From Desulfobacula sp. (lineage in GTDB: Bacteria; Desulfobacterota; Desulfobacteria; Desulfobacterales; Desulfobacteraceae): a stretch of 56,082 nt of DNA. The notes below the pieces were generated by a model. It was not told the origin of the DNA, searched no databases, and saw only the letters and a list, made by a program, of their open reading frames with translations. Position numbers and translations under genes: made by a program. Below, piece after piece: positions 6,185-15,257 of this stretch (position 1 is its first letter; each line of letters starts with the position of its first letter). The stretch is from the NCBI GenBank assembly GCA_018645325.1, contig JABGOU010000024.1:1-56082 (forward strand), given 5' to 3'.

Positions 6185-6232
6185 AAATGCTGATTTGACT
6201 ATAGAAGTCCTTTTTTTGATTTTAATATAAAC

Positions 6233-6289
6233 TTGACTAACTCGACCTGAATAGCTATTATTGACCTAAACAACTATGCTTGATCTAAT
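6233..6289 (+). promoter_or_regulatory. Tandem promoters of toxin-antitoxin pair 3
   Basis: Two hexamer pairs with exact 17-bp spacers lie head to tail 28 bp apart: TTGACT (6233-6238) with TATTAT (6256-6261), and TTGACC (6261-6266) with TCTAAT (6284-6289). The 28-bp periodicity could also reflect a duplicated operator. AGGAG at 6303-6307 is the ribosome binding site of the antitoxin gene. Confidence 0.5.
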
Positions 6290-6313
6290 AGTTTATTAAC
6301 TTAGGAGTGCATA

Positions 6314-6547
6314 ATGATTATAAATGTATCTGAGGCCAAAATAAAGCTCTCAAAGCTTATTGATATGGCATATCACGGCGAAGAAATAATAATTGCAAAG
6401 AACAATTTGCCACTTGTCGAGTTGGTAGCCCATAAGCCTAAAGCGAAGCGTAAGCTTGGCCTGCTTTCAGGGCAAATTGATATCCCTGATAACTTTATGG
6501 ATGAGGATGAAGAAATTAATATCATGTTTTATGGTGAGCAGGCGTGA
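6314..6547 (+). CDS. Phd-family antitoxin
   Basis: A 77-residue antitoxin beginning MIINVSEAKIKLSKLID, the typical Phd/YefM N-terminal strand-helix DNA-binding fold, followed by HGEEIIIAKNNLPLVELV. The C-terminal tail DNFMDEDEEINIMFYG is acidic and is the likely toxin-neutralising part. Its stop overlaps the toxin start by 4 nt (GTGA), so translation is coupled and the two form a standard pair. It is likely to repress the tandem promoters upstream. Confidence 0.88.
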   Translation: MIINVSEAKIKLSKLIDMAYHGEEIIIAKNNLPLVELVAHKPKAKRKLGLLSGQIDIPDNFMDEDEEINIMFYGEQA

Positions 6548-6915
6548 AAATATTAATTGACACTCATATTTTTTTATGGATGTTGTCATGCCCTGAAAAA
6601 ATAAACAATAAAAGACGTTATGAACTGGAGTCTCCGGCAAATGAAGTCCTCTTAAGTGCTATGAGTATTGCAGAGCTTATGATCAAATCTTCGATTGGTA
6701 AAATTAATATTGAGTTTGATCCGCTTGAAATGACAAAGATAATGCAGATTGATGTATTGGATTTTTCAGGCATTCATGCTGTGGCTCTGGGTAAATTACC
6801 ATTTCACCACAAAGATCCTTTTGACCGTATGATAATTGTACAAGCCCTTGTCAACAAGGTTGCCCTTATGTCTGATGATTCCAGATTTTTAAAATATAAT
6901 TGCAAAATCATTTAA
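6544..6915 (+). CDS. PIN-domain toxin (VapC-like)
   Basis: A 123-residue PIN ribonuclease: MKILIDTHIFLWML with D6, E44 in IAELMIK, D94 in DPFDRM and D111 in SDDSRF as the metal-binding acids. It belongs to the same DTH...HKDPFDR subgroup as the toxin at 260, while the vapC at 4115 is of a different subgroup. The start is a GTG overlapping the antitoxin stop. RNA target unknown. Confidence 0.9.
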   Translation: MKILIDTHIFLWMLSCPEKINNKRRYELESPANEVLLSAMSIAELMIKSSIGKINIEFDPLEMTKIMQIDVLDFSGIHAVALGKLPFHHKDPFDRMIIVQALVNKVALMSDDSRFLKYNCKII

Positions 6916-7019
6916 ATTTTTGAATGTATATTTTGGCAGTATTTTTTACATTGGATTATTTTTGAATAAACTGTTATTTTAGCGAAAAACTATTCTAAGT
7001 ATTGAAATTAAGGTAAAAA

Positions 7020-7256
7020 ATGGAAAAAGAAAATAATAAACCCGCACCCCCGCAAATGAGCCCTTATGTTTTTACAATTTTGCTGATTGGCTTTGGTTTA
7101 TGGTGTTCCTGGGATGGCTGGCTGACGAATGATCCTGAGATGCTTGAGCATGCAACCTTTAACAGGGTTTTAAGTGGAATCCTGCTTCCCTGGGGTATTT
7201 ATGATTTTTTTAAAATAAGAAAGAGACAAAGAAACAATAAACAATCTGAAGATTAA
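7020..7256 (+). CDS. Small two-helix membrane protein
   Basis: A 78-residue protein of unknown function. A proline-rich start is followed by a hydrophobic helix (YVFTILLIGFGLWCSW, about 16-31) and a second hydrophobic stretch (VLSGILLPWGIYDFF, about 50-64). It ends in a very basic tail with RKRQRNN. AAGG lies about 6 nt before the ATG. It sits between the accessory zone and prfC, both on the plus strand; there is no sign that it belongs to either. Confidence 0.62.
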   Translation: MEKENNKPAPPQMSPYVFTILLIGFGLWCSWDGWLTNDPEMLEHATFNRVLSGILLPWGIYDFFKIRKRQRNNKQSED

Positions 7257-7343
7257 TACTTTTTAAACAATATCAATTGCGGAAAACCTCAATCAAGTAC
7301 TTCGCTATAATCTCCTGAAATCATTAAAAATTTTCTGAATTAT

Positions 7344-7375
7344 AATATTTTCTATTGATTAAAAAAGAAAATATT
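7344..7375. repeat. AT-rich hairpin upstream of prfC
   Basis: The perfect 10-bp arms AATATTTTCT and AGAAAATATT are separated by 12 bp. It lies about 50 bp before the prfC start. No T tract of terminator type follows. A regulatory role is possible but unproven. Confidence 0.4.
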
Positions 7376-7424
7376 GATAGATTCCCACACTTAAAAATAT
7401 AAAATATAAGGAATTCTTTTGTTA

Positions 7425-9029
7425 ATGAATTCAAACACCATAGATAAAATTCTTTTAAAAGAAATAAATAAACGCAGAACCTTTGCCATTATCAGTCATC
7501 CTGATGCAGGCAAGACAACTTTGACGGAAAAATTACTGCTGTTTGGAGGAGCCATACAACAGGCTGGTGCTGTTAAATCCAGGAAGGTTGCAAGAGCAGC
7601 CACCAGTGATTTTTTGTCCATTGAACAGGAAAGAGGGATCAGTGTTTCTTCTTCTGTTATGAAGTTTGAGTATAAAGGGTATGAAATTAATCTCCTTGAT
7701 ACTCCGGGGCATAAGGATTTTTCCGAGGATACTTACCGAGTTTTGACAGCTGTGGACTGTGCTGTCATGATTATTGATAATGCCAAAGGAGTTGAGCCCC
7801 AGACCCAGAAATTAATGGAAGTCTGCAGGATGCGCAACACACCCATTATCACCTTTATTAATAAGCTGGACCGCGAAGGTATGGAGCCTTTGGATATTTT
7901 TGAAGATATCGAGGACAAACTTCAGATAGAGTGTGTACCCTTAAGCTGGCCCATTGGAATGGGCAAGAGATTTAAAGGTGTCTATAATTTTGCAAAAAAA
8001 GAATTGGGAATATTTTCTGCCGGGTATTCACCAAAGGATGATGATGGGTTTTATATTGATGATTTAACTGATTTGCGTCTTGATGAAATGATTTCCGAGA
8101 CCCAGGCAAAACAGCTCAGGGAGGATGTGGATCTAATTGTCGGTGCTTCTGAGCCTTTAGATATGGATTTGTATTTAAATGGTACTCAGACCCCTGTTTT
8201 TTTTGGCTCTGCCATTAATAATTTTGGGGTAAAAGAGATGCTGGATGCCTTTGTCAAAATTGCTCCGCCGCCCGGGAAAAGGTCAACTGCTCAAAGAGAT
8301 GTGGAGCCTTTTGAAAAAGGGTTCTCAGGATTTACATTTAAAATTCAGGCCAATATGGATCCTGAACACCGGGACAGAATTGCTTTTTTCAGAATCTGCT
8401 CTGGTAAATTTACCAAAGGGATGAAGGTCAGGCATCACAGGATTGGAAAAGAGATTAAACTTTCCAATGCCACCATTTTCATGGCCCAGGAAAGAAATAA
8501 TATTGAAGAGGCATACCCAGGTGATATCATAGGTATCCATAACCACGGCACCATTAAAATAGGGGACACCTTTACTTCAAAGGAGCCTTTAAAATTTCTG
8601 GGTATTCCAAGTTTTGCTCCTGAACATTTCAGACGGGTTATTTTAAAAGATCCCCTGAAAGCAAAGTCCTTGAACAAAGGATTGGTTCAACTGTCCGAAG
8701 AGGGTGCCATACAGGTGTTCAGACCATTGCTTGGAAATCTGCATATTGTTGGTGCTGTAGGAGTACTTCAGTTCGATGTAACCATGGCAAGGCTTAAGGC
8801 AGAATATAATGTGAATGCCAGCTATGAAACTATTGACTTGTCAGTGGCAAGGTGGATAACCTGTGAAGATGAAAAAGTTCTAAAAGAATTTAAAAAGAAA
8901 AATGAATCAAATCTGACATTAGATTCAGAAGGGTGGCTGACCTTTTTGACTACAAGTGTTTATCAGTTGGGATTCACCATGGAAGAGTGGCCACAGATAG
9001 TCTTCCATAAAACAAGAGAGCATAATTAG
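7425..9029 (+). CDS. prfC: Peptide chain release factor 3
   Basis: RF3, the GTPase that recycles RF1/RF2 from the ribosome after termination. The P-loop [13 protein letters not shown] is near the N-terminus, then the switch region [24 protein letters not shown] (G3) and NKLDREG (G4), followed by translation-factor beta-barrel and C-terminal domains. Length (534-536 residues) matches the family. AAGGAA at 7408-7413 would suit a TTG start at 7419; the ATG at 7425 is chosen because the N-terminus is already longer than usual. Transcribed alone; a repeat-like insert follows. Confidence 0.96.
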   Translation: MNSNTIDKILLKEINKRRTFAIISHPDAGKTTLTEKLLLFGGAIQQAGAVKSRKVARAATSDFLSIEQERGISVSSSVMKFEYKGYEINLLDTPGHKDFSEDTYRVLTAVDCAVMIIDNAKGVEPQTQKLMEVCRMRNTPIITFINKLDREGMEPLDIFEDIEDKLQIECVPLSWPIGMGKRFKGVYNFAKKELGIFSAGYSPKDDDGFYIDDLTDLRLDEMISETQAKQLREDVDLIVGASEPLDMDLYLNGTQTPVFFGSAINNFGVKEMLDAFVKIAPPPGKRSTAQRDVEPFEKGFSGFTFKIQANMDPEHRDRIAFFRICSGKFTKGMKVRHHRIGKEIKLSNATIFMAQERNNIEEAYPGDIIGIHNHGTIKIGDTFTSKEPLKFLGIPSFAPEHFRRVILKDPLKAKSLNKGLVQLSEEGAIQVFRPLLGNLHIVGAVGVLQFDVTMARLKAEYNVNASYETIDLSVARWITCEDEKVLKEFKKKNESNLTLDSEGWLTFLTTSVYQLGFTMEEWPQIVFHKTREHN

Positions 9030-9034
9030 TGTTT

Positions 9035-9227
9035 GAACGAAAACTCACCCATCTACTGCGTTGCTGCAAAAGTTTGCCAAATTTTAAGAGTGGGCCTCAT
9101 GTACAGGAGTACACTCCGGTTTCAAACTTTCTTGCGCCTTGTATATGGGCAAGCTTGTGAGCTTTGCTCCTCTACGAGCCACCCAAACACGGGTTTCCGG
9201 TCAGGTACTAATTAAGGAGAACGAAAA
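9035..9227. repeat. Insert-like repeat between prfC and serC with 9-bp flanking direct repeats
   Basis: GAACGAAAA occurs at 9035-9043 and again at 9219-9227, enclosing about 175 bp that look unlike the surrounding AT-rich intergenic DNA. The insert has internal imperfect symmetry: GCAAAAGTTTG near 9064 against CAAACTTTCTTGC near 9124, around ATGTACAGGAGTACACTCC. The arrangement resembles a small non-autonomous element with a target duplication. No transposase is encoded. Confidence 0.5.
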
Positions 9228-9288
9228 TTTTCAGTTTTTTTTGGACCACTAACTACTAAATAATCAGGTAAAATATAAGGAGAAAAAA

Positions 9289-10377
9289 ATGCCAGATCAG
9301 AGAATTTATAATTTCAACGCCGGTCCTGCTGCGCTGCCGCTCAAGGTCCTTGAAGACATACAATCTTCTTTTTTAAACTTTAATGAATCAGGTATGTCCA
9401 TTACAGAAATCAGTCACCGGTCATCTTATTTTGATGATGTGATCAATGATGCTGTGGCTCGGGCAAAAAGACTTTTAAAGCTTGATGACAGGTTTCACGT
9501 TCTTTTCCTGCAGGGGGGTGCATCCCTTCAATTTGGAATGATACCCATGAATTTTTTGTCTGAAAATGATAAAGCTGATTATGTCAATACAGGCACATGG
9601 TCTACAAAAGCCATTAAAGAAGCACAGATTCAAAAAAAGAGCTGTCATGTTGCGGCTTCTTCAGAAGATAAGGATTTTTCATATATTCCAAAAGATATTG
9701 AATTTTCAAAGGATGCTAAATATGTTCATCTGACATCCAATAATACTATTAAGGGAACCCAGTTTCATGAATTTCCCGACACAAAAGGTGTGCCCATTGT
9801 TTGTGACATGTCGTCAGATATTTTTTCCAGGCCGCTTGATATGGATAAATTCGGCATGGTTTATGCCGGTGCGCAAAAGAACCTCGGCCCGTCAGGTGCC
9901 TGCCTTGTGATAATCCGACAGGATATGCTGGATATGGCTAATGAGAATCTGCCATCCATGCTGAAATATTCAACATTTGCTTCAAAAAATTCCATGTATA
10001 ATACACCACCCTGTTTTGGAATATATACCATTGATCTTGTATTAAAATGGATAGAAGAAGAGATAGGCGGGCTTGAAAAAATGAAAGAACATAATATGAA
10101 AAAAGCTAACATTTTATATGATTTTATTGATGCAAGCCCCTTTTACAGAACAACAGCAGAAAAATTATCAAGATCATTAATGAATGTGACTTTCAGGCTG
10201 CCAAGCGAGGAACTTGAAAAACAATTTGTAGCAAAATCCATAGAAAAAGGGTTTGCCGGACTTAAAGGACACAGATCAGTGGGTGGGTGCAGGGCTTCAA
10301 TTTATAATGCCGCCACCATCCAAAGCATAAATGCACTGGTTCAATTTATGGCCTCTTTTGAAAAGGAGAATAACTAA
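9289..10377 (+). CDS. serC: Phosphoserine aminotransferase
   Basis: SerC, a PLP enzyme converting 3-phosphohydroxypyruvate and glutamate to phosphoserine in serine synthesis; it may also serve pyridoxal phosphate synthesis. It has 362 residues, the usual length. It begins with the conserved FNAGPAALP, and the PLP lysine is K197 in AGAQKNLGPSG; the C-terminal GLKGHRSVGGCRAS motif is present. A strong AAGGAG precedes the ATG. Its stop overlaps the serA start by one base (TAATG), so the two serine enzymes form a coupled operon. Confidence 0.97.
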   Translation: MPDQRIYNFNAGPAALPLKVLEDIQSSFLNFNESGMSITEISHRSSYFDDVINDAVARAKRLLKLDDRFHVLFLQGGASLQFGMIPMNFLSENDKADYVNTGTWSTKAIKEAQIQKKSCHVAASSEDKDFSYIPKDIEFSKDAKYVHLTSNNTIKGTQFHEFPDTKGVPIVCDMSSDIFSRPLDMDKFGMVYAGAQKNLGPSGACLVIIRQDMLDMANENLPSMLKYSTFASKNSMYNTPPCFGIYTIDLVLKWIEEEIGGLEKMKEHNMKKANILYDFIDASPFYRTTAEKLSRSLMNVTFRLPSEELEKQFVAKSIEKGFAGLKGHRSVGGCRASIYNAATIQSINALVQFMASFEKENN

Positions 10378-11957
10378 TGAAAGTTCTTATCAGCGATAAC
10401 ATGGGGCAGGCGGGAATTGATATTTTTGAAAACCAGGACGGTATTGAACTTGATGTTAAAACAGGTCTTTCTCCCGAGGAGTTAAAGCAGATAATAGGCC
10501 AATATGACGGGCTTGCCATAAGGAGTGCCACCAAGGTAACAAAAGAAATTCTTGGGGCGGCAACAAATCTTAAAGTTATTGCAAGGGCAGGGATTGGTCT
10601 TGATAATGTGGATATTGACGAGGCAACAAAAAAGGGTGTGGCTGTAATGAACACTCCTGGTGGTAATACCGTTACAACAGCGGAACATGCTATTGCCATG
10701 ATGATGTCATTGACACGGAATATTCCACGCGGCACCCAGACTTTAAAAAAGGGAAAATGGGATAAAAAGCTGCTCCAGGGAAGGGAGATTTTTAACAAGA
10801 CATTTGGAGTGATAGGATTTGGTAATATAGGCTCCATTGCCGCCGGTCTTGCAAAGGGTTTGAAAATGAAGGTTATCGTGTTTGATCCCTATATTTCTTC
10901 CGAGCATATTGAAAAGGCTGGATTTGAATATGTCTCTCTGGACCAATTGTATGAACGAGCAGATTATATAACTATTCATGTTCCCAAAATGGAAGCAACC
11001 ATTGATTTACTGGATGCAGATGCCTTTGCCAAAATGAAAGACGGGGTTATGGTCATTAATTGTGCCAGGGGCGGGATTATTAATGAAGCTGACCTTTATG
11101 ATGCCATAAAGTCGGGTAAGGTTGCAGGCGCGGCTTTAGATGTGTTCGCAACTGAACCTCCGGGAGAGCACCCTTTATTAACCCTTGATCAGGTCATCGC
11201 GACCCCTCATCTGGGTGCTTCCACCAAAGAAGCACAGACAAATGTTGCAATTGCAGCGGCAAACCAGATTATTGCTTATCTTTTACACGATACCGTGATT
11301 AATGCAGTCAATGTTCCTTCTGTTACCGGAGAAGTGTTAAAGCAATTAAGTCCTTTTATATATCTATGTGAAAAAATGGGAGTCATGCAGGGACAGATTT
11401 CCATGGGTGGTGTCAAAGAAGTAGCAATTGAATATATTGGCAATTTTCCGGATCTTGATTTAAAACCCATTACTATTTCAGCAGTTCGGGGACTGCTTTC
11501 CCAGTTTGTTAAAGATGACGTAAACACAGTAAATGCAATCTCTCTTGCTAATGAAATAGGAATTAAAATTTCAGAATCCACTTCAAAAGAGGCAGGCAAT
11601 TTTCTAAACCTTATACGGATGACCATTTTTTCAGACAAAAAACCCCAGATACTTGAGGGGACCATTTTTGGAAAGGATGATGCAAGAATTGTAAGGATCA
11701 ATAAATTCCGTCTGGAAGTTATACCAAAAGGGCACTTAAGTTTAATTCATAATATTGATAAACCAGGCTCCATAGGTTCAATTGGAGTTACTCTGGGAAA
11801 ACACGACATCAATATTTCCCGCATGATGGTGGGCATGGAGGATGACGGGGATAAAAATATTATTTTCCTGAAAACGGATTCACCCGTACCATCGAAAGTG
11901 GTGAAGGAGATCGAAGATCTGGATCTTGTCGTCAATATGACAACCTTTGAACTATAG
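10377..11957 (+). CDS. serA: D-3-phosphoglycerate dehydrogenase
   Basis: SerA catalyses the first committed step of serine synthesis, oxidising 3-phosphoglycerate with NAD. It has 526 residues, the long form: catalytic domain with the NAD-binding GFGNIGS motif and NCARGGIINE, then HLGAST with the catalytic histidine, an intervening domain, and a C-terminal ACT domain beginning about HNIDKPGSIG. ACT domains in this family bind serine for feedback inhibition; whether this one does is inferred. Coupled to serC. Confidence 0.97.
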   Translation: MKVLISDNMGQAGIDIFENQDGIELDVKTGLSPEELKQIIGQYDGLAIRSATKVTKEILGAATNLKVIARAGIGLDNVDIDEATKKGVAVMNTPGGNTVTTAEHAIAMMMSLTRNIPRGTQTLKKGKWDKKLLQGREIFNKTFGVIGFGNIGSIAAGLAKGLKMKVIVFDPYISSEHIEKAGFEYVSLDQLYERADYITIHVPKMEATIDLLDADAFAKMKDGVMVINCARGGIINEADLYDAIKSGKVAGAALDVFATEPPGEHPLLTLDQVIATPHLGASTKEAQTNVAIAAANQIIAYLLHDTVINAVNVPSVTGEVLKQLSPFIYLCEKMGVMQGQISMGGVKEVAIEYIGNFPDLDLKPITISAVRGLLSQFVKDDVNTVNAISLANEIGIKISESTSKEAGNFLNLIRMTIFSDKKPQILEGTIFGKDDARIVRINKFRLEVIPKGHLSLIHNIDKPGSIGSIGVTLGKHDINISRMMVGMEDDGDKNIIFLKTDSPVPSKVVKEIEDLDLVVNMTTFEL

Positions 11958-11964
11958 GTATGAT

Positions 11965-12014
11965 ATCAACAGATCCACAGGGTTTACTCAAAGGTGCATT
12001 GCGGATCTGTTGAT
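11965..12014. repeat. 12-bp perfect inverted repeat between serA and rsmE
   Basis: ATCAACAGATCC (11965-11976) and GGATCTGTTGAT (12003-12014) are exact complements around a 26-nt loop. The right arm ends 6 nt before the preferred rsmE start. There is no T tract, so it is more likely a leader structure or mRNA-processing site than a terminator. Confidence 0.6.
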
Positions 12015-12020
12015 TTAAAT

Positions 12021-12731
12021 ATGAATCTTGTTATTTTATATCCCTCAGATTTTATCGACCCTGTTCATGTAAGGCTCAATGACAGACGGTTTAAGCATTT
12101 AGTTTCCGTCAACAAGGTTAAGGAAAATGACCGGATTACCTGTGGCCTTTTAAACGGCAGGACAGGTACCGGCCTGATTAAAAAAATTTCACTTGATTTT
12201 ATCAAGATGGAAATTTGCCTTGAACATGATCCTCCAGATTCCTTGCCCCTGACACTTGTATTAGCCCTTCCAAGACCTAAAATGCTCAAGCGGATCATTG
12301 AGAGTGTAACCGCTTTAGGAGTTAAAAACATTTATCTGATCAATTCCTGGCGGGTAGAAAAAAGCTTCTGGCAAAGTCCTCTGCTGGATCACGATCAACT
12401 TGAAAAGCACATGATCCTGGGATTGGAGCAAGCTAAGGATACGGTATTACCAAAAATTTTTCAAAAACGATTTTTTACCCGGTTTGTAAAGCAGGAATTG
12501 CCGTTGATTGCAAAGAACAGCCAGTGCATTACAGCTCATCCAAAAGCTTCAAGTATTTGTCCTTCTGGTGTTAATAAAGAGATCACTCTTGTGATAGGCC
12601 CTGAAGGCGGATTTATAGATATTGAAATTGACACTTTAAACCAATATGGTTTTCCTTCCTATCACATTGGATCAAGAATTTTAAGGGTCGAAACTGCGGT
12701 TACTTATTTAATTTCACGATTGTATTCATAA
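12021..12731 (+). CDS. rsmE: 16S rRNA m3U1498 methyltransferase family (RsmE)
   Basis: A SPOUT-fold RNA methyltransferase expected to methylate U1498 of 16S rRNA using S-adenosylmethionine. The C-terminal part shows the hallmark IGPEGGF and the knot segment GSRILRVETA. The N-terminal part (LYPSDFIDPV..., RRFKHLVSV) is the PUA-like domain. ATG 12021 is chosen over GTG 11994 because it matches the family N-terminus, though its ribosome binding site is poor and an upstream hairpin overlaps the leader. It has about 236 residues, close to the family norm. Confidence 0.9.
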   Translation: MNLVILYPSDFIDPVHVRLNDRRFKHLVSVNKVKENDRITCGLLNGRTGTGLIKKISLDFIKMEICLEHDPPDSLPLTLVLALPRPKMLKRIIESVTALGVKNIYLINSWRVEKSFWQSPLLDHDQLEKHMILGLEQAKDTVLPKIFQKRFFTRFVKQELPLIAKNSQCITAHPKASSICPSGVNKEITLVIGPEGGFIDIEIDTLNQYGFPSYHIGSRILRVETAVTYLISRLYS

Positions 12732-12743
12732 AAGGCAATTTCC

Positions 12744-12911
12744 ATGAAAAATAAAAAGAACATTGATAAAGAACGGCAGATGTCCTATGACAGCCTGCCT
12801 CCGAGTGTTAAAGACAGCTTGACTGAAGAAGAAAAACAGCTTTTCCTGAATGCAGAAGAATGGCCGGAATCTTTGTTTGAAAAACTGGAAGAATTTATCA
12901 TAAAAGAATAG
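12744..12911 (+). CDS. Conserved-looking 55-residue acidic protein
   Basis: A 55-codon reading frame begins MKNKKNIDKERQMSYDSLPP and continues with SVKDSLTEEEKQLFLNAEEW and PESLFEKLEEFII, ending at TAG 12911. AAAGG at 12731-12735 gives a good ribosome binding site, overlapping the rsmE stop, so coupling to rsmE is likely. The composition (charged, one Pro-Pro, amphipathic helices) looks like real protein. It ends 1 bp from the stop of the convergent uup gene. Function unknown. Confidence 0.66.
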   Translation: MKNKKNIDKERQMSYDSLPPSVKDSLTEEEKQLFLNAEEWPESLFEKLEEFIIKE

Positions 12912-12912
12912 G

Positions 12913-14724
12913 CTATTCTTCAGCACTCCTGTCTTTTTTGTCTTCAAGGTCTTCCCATCTTTTATATAGATCCTGGGCCTTTTCCTGTGAAAGTTTGAGC
13001 AGGGAACAATATTTTTTCATTTTTTCAGGGTTCCGGATAATTTCAGGCTCTTGAATTTTATCGGATAATAATTGTACTTCAGCTTCTGCATCAACAATTT
13101 TTTCTTCGATATGTTCCAACTCATATTTATCTTTATAGGAAAACGTTTTGGAAGGCTGTTTTTTGCTATTGGTTAATTTTTTGATTTTTTTTGATTTTTC
13201 ACCTAAAGTTTTGCGAAAGTTCATTATTTGATTAAAATCTTTAAAAAATCTGGCTTCTGCTTTGGGATCAAGATATAAAATTTTGTGACAGACCTTGTCC
13301 ATAAGGTAACGGTCATGGGAAACTATTATAACAGCACCGGCAAATTGCTGTATACTGTCCTCAAGGACTTCCAGGGAAAGAATGTCAAGATCATTTGTGG
13401 GCTCATCTAAAAGAAGCAGATCACAAGGGGTCAACATGATATTTGCAAGAATGATCCTTGCCTTTTCTCCACCTGAAAGGCTTTTTACGGGCATCTCCAG
13501 CTGATCCGGCATAAATAAAAACCGTTTTGCCCAGGTAACAATATGAATGGATCGATCATTATAATTGACACTGTCACCACCACCAGGATTAAGGGCTTCT
13601 TTTAATGTCAAAACAGGATTTAGCCTTGAACGCTTTTGATCAAATATAGATACTTTTAAATTTTCAGCCCATTGGACCTTGCCTTTGTCAGGCAGGGTTT
13701 TTTTTTCAAGAATGGATAAAAGCGTAGACTTGCCGCTGCCATTTTCTCCAACAATTCCAAGGCAAAATCCAGGACCGATTTCAAAACTAATATCAGAGAA
13801 TAATGATTTTCCTGCCATACTTTTTTTAAGATTATAGGCTCGCAGCAATTTTTTGGTCTGCCTGCCCGTGCCCTGAAAATCAATATCCATCGTGGCAGTG
13901 TTTTTATTGCGGTCCTTTAAGGCATACAATTCCATCTTTAAGTTTTGGGCCTGTTCAATTCGATATTTTGCTTTTGTGCTTCGGGCTTTGGGGCCTTGCT
14001 TAAGCCACTCATCTTCTCTTCTCATTTTACTTGATAAAGAGGCCTGTTTTGTTTGCTGTGCCTTTAAAAACTTATGCCTTTCTTTTTCAAATTTTTTATA
14101 CTGGCCCTGGATTTTAAAATATCCGGATGGATAATATTTTCCGATTTCCATTACATTGGAGCAAATGTTTTCTATAAAGGCACGGTCATGACTGACAACG
14201 ATAAATGAAAATCCAGCAGTTTTTAAAATTTCTTCAAGCCATAAGATTCCATTAATATCAAGATGATTGGTAGGCTCGTCAAGTAAAAGAACATCCGGCT
14301 GGCGGCAGAGTGCCCTGGTAATGGCAAGTTTTTTCGTCCATCCGCCGGATAGTTTATTTGATATTATATCTGTATCTGTAAACCCGCCTTTTCCCAGTAA
14401 AGTCTGAACAATTTTATGCCGCTGTTTGTCATCAAAGGGGCTGTCCTTTATACTATTATATAAAATTTGTTCCACTGTTTGATCAGGTTCCAGCCGGTCT
14501 TCCTGGGAAAGATAAATCACTCTTAACCCTGATTTGGTAATCAGGTCTCCTGTATCAGGCTGGGTAATATTTGCAATGAGCTTTAGAAAAGTGGATTTTC
14601 CTGAGCCGTTCATTCCAATAAGCCCCATTTGCTCATTTAATTTAAAATCAATGGAAAGATCATGAAAAAGTGTATCATCGCCATAGGTTTTTGAAATATT
14701 TTTTAAACTGAAAATAAAACTCAT
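12913..14724 (-). CDS. uup: ABC-F ATPase (Uup type)
   Basis: A soluble ABC-F protein of 603 residues with two nucleotide-binding domains and no membrane segments. The first has GMNGSGKST (about 37-45), LSGGW and LLLDEPTNHLD. The second has GENGSGKST (about 333), SLSGGEKARI and LLLDEPTNDLD. The C-terminal charged coiled coil (YELEHIEEKI to the end) is the Uup-type DNA-binding tail. ABC-F members act on ribosomes, and Uup also affects precise transposon excision. It starts within the stop of a small membrane protein gene (ATGA overlap). Confidence 0.92.
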   Translation of the reverse strand: MSFIFSLKNISKTYGDDTLFHDLSIDFKLNEQMGLIGMNGSGKSTFLKLIANITQPDTGDLITKSGLRVIYLSQEDRLEPDQTVEQILYNSIKDSPFDDKQRHKIVQTLLGKGGFTDTDIISNKLSGGWTKKLAITRALCRQPDVLLLDEPTNHLDINGILWLEEILKTAGFSFIVVSHDRAFIENICSNVMEIGKYYPSGYFKIQGQYKKFEKERHKFLKAQQTKQASLSSKMRREDEWLKQGPKARSTKAKYRIEQAQNLKMELYALKDRNKNTATMDIDFQGTGRQTKKLLRAYNLKKSMAGKSLFSDISFEIGPGFCLGIVGENGSGKSTLLSILEKKTLPDKGKVQWAENLKVSIFDQKRSRLNPVLTLKEALNPGGGDSVNYNDRSIHIVTWAKRFLFMPDQLEMPVKSLSGGEKARIILANIMLTPCDLLLLDEPTNDLDILSLEVLEDSIQQFAGAVIIVSHDRYLMDKVCHKILYLDPKAEARFFKDFNQIMNFRKTLGEKSKKIKKLTNSKKQPSKTFSYKDKYELEHIEEKIVDAEAEVQLLSDKIQEPEIIRNPEKMKKYCSLLKLSQEKAQDLYKRWEDLEDKKDRSAEE

Positions 14725-14969
14725 AAGGGCTTTTCTTTATTATCGTTTTGACCATTAATCTGCCTGTATACCCTGATCATTTTAATGGGAAAACTGATTA
14801 TCAAAGTTAAGCTGATTAATATAACAAAGCTTGCTGAAAAAAAACTCATAATAAAACTGAACGGATCATTCAAAGAATAAGACCCTGTCATCAGGTCAAC
14901 TCCAAAAATCAGAAAAAAGCCTGACAAAAGGGTCATAATAATCTGGAACAGCCACCACGTATATTTCAT
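14721..14969 (-). CDS. Small two-helix membrane protein upstream of uup
   Basis: An 82-residue protein beginning MKYTWWLFQIIM, with hydrophobic segments at about 7-27 and 42-63 and a polar, Lys/Asn-rich tail. The frame is open 24 codons further upstream, but the ATG at 14969 has AAGGAAAA behind it and gives a sensible N-terminus. It overlaps the uup start by 4 nt, so both are probably made from one mRNA. No family recognised. Confidence 0.62.
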   Translation of the reverse strand: MKYTWWLFQIIMTLLSGFFLIFGVDLMTGSYSLNDPFSFIMSFFSASFVILISLTLIISFPIKMIRVYRQINGQNDNKEKPL

Positions 14970-15200
14970 TAAACAAATTTTCCTTTTTAAAAATGTATAG
15001 GGTCCAGTCAAAAATTGGTAATTAATTTTTGACTGGAACAATAGGGATTTAAAAACAGGGCAAGTCTACAGTGTCGCCATTAAAAAATCAAATCCATTTA
15101 TAAATCCAACTCGGTGAACTCTCTCTTTTACAGACACCATATAATGAAATCTAAATTTGCAGTTCGATAAAGTTTTAATTATTGTATTAAAAATTTCAAT

Positions 15201-15235
15201 AAAAAAAGGCAGAGTCAACTTGAAGACCCTGCCTT
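15201..15235 (-). terminator. Rho-independent terminator of the PEP-CTERM gene
   Basis: On the minus strand AAGGCAGGGTC, an 8-nt loop TTCAAGTT, then GACTCTGCCTT followed by a run of seven T. The stem is GC-rich and sits about 20 bp after the stop of the PEP-CTERM gene. Confidence 0.9.
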
Positions 15236-15257
15236 AGTGGTTTGATTTAATAAGATG

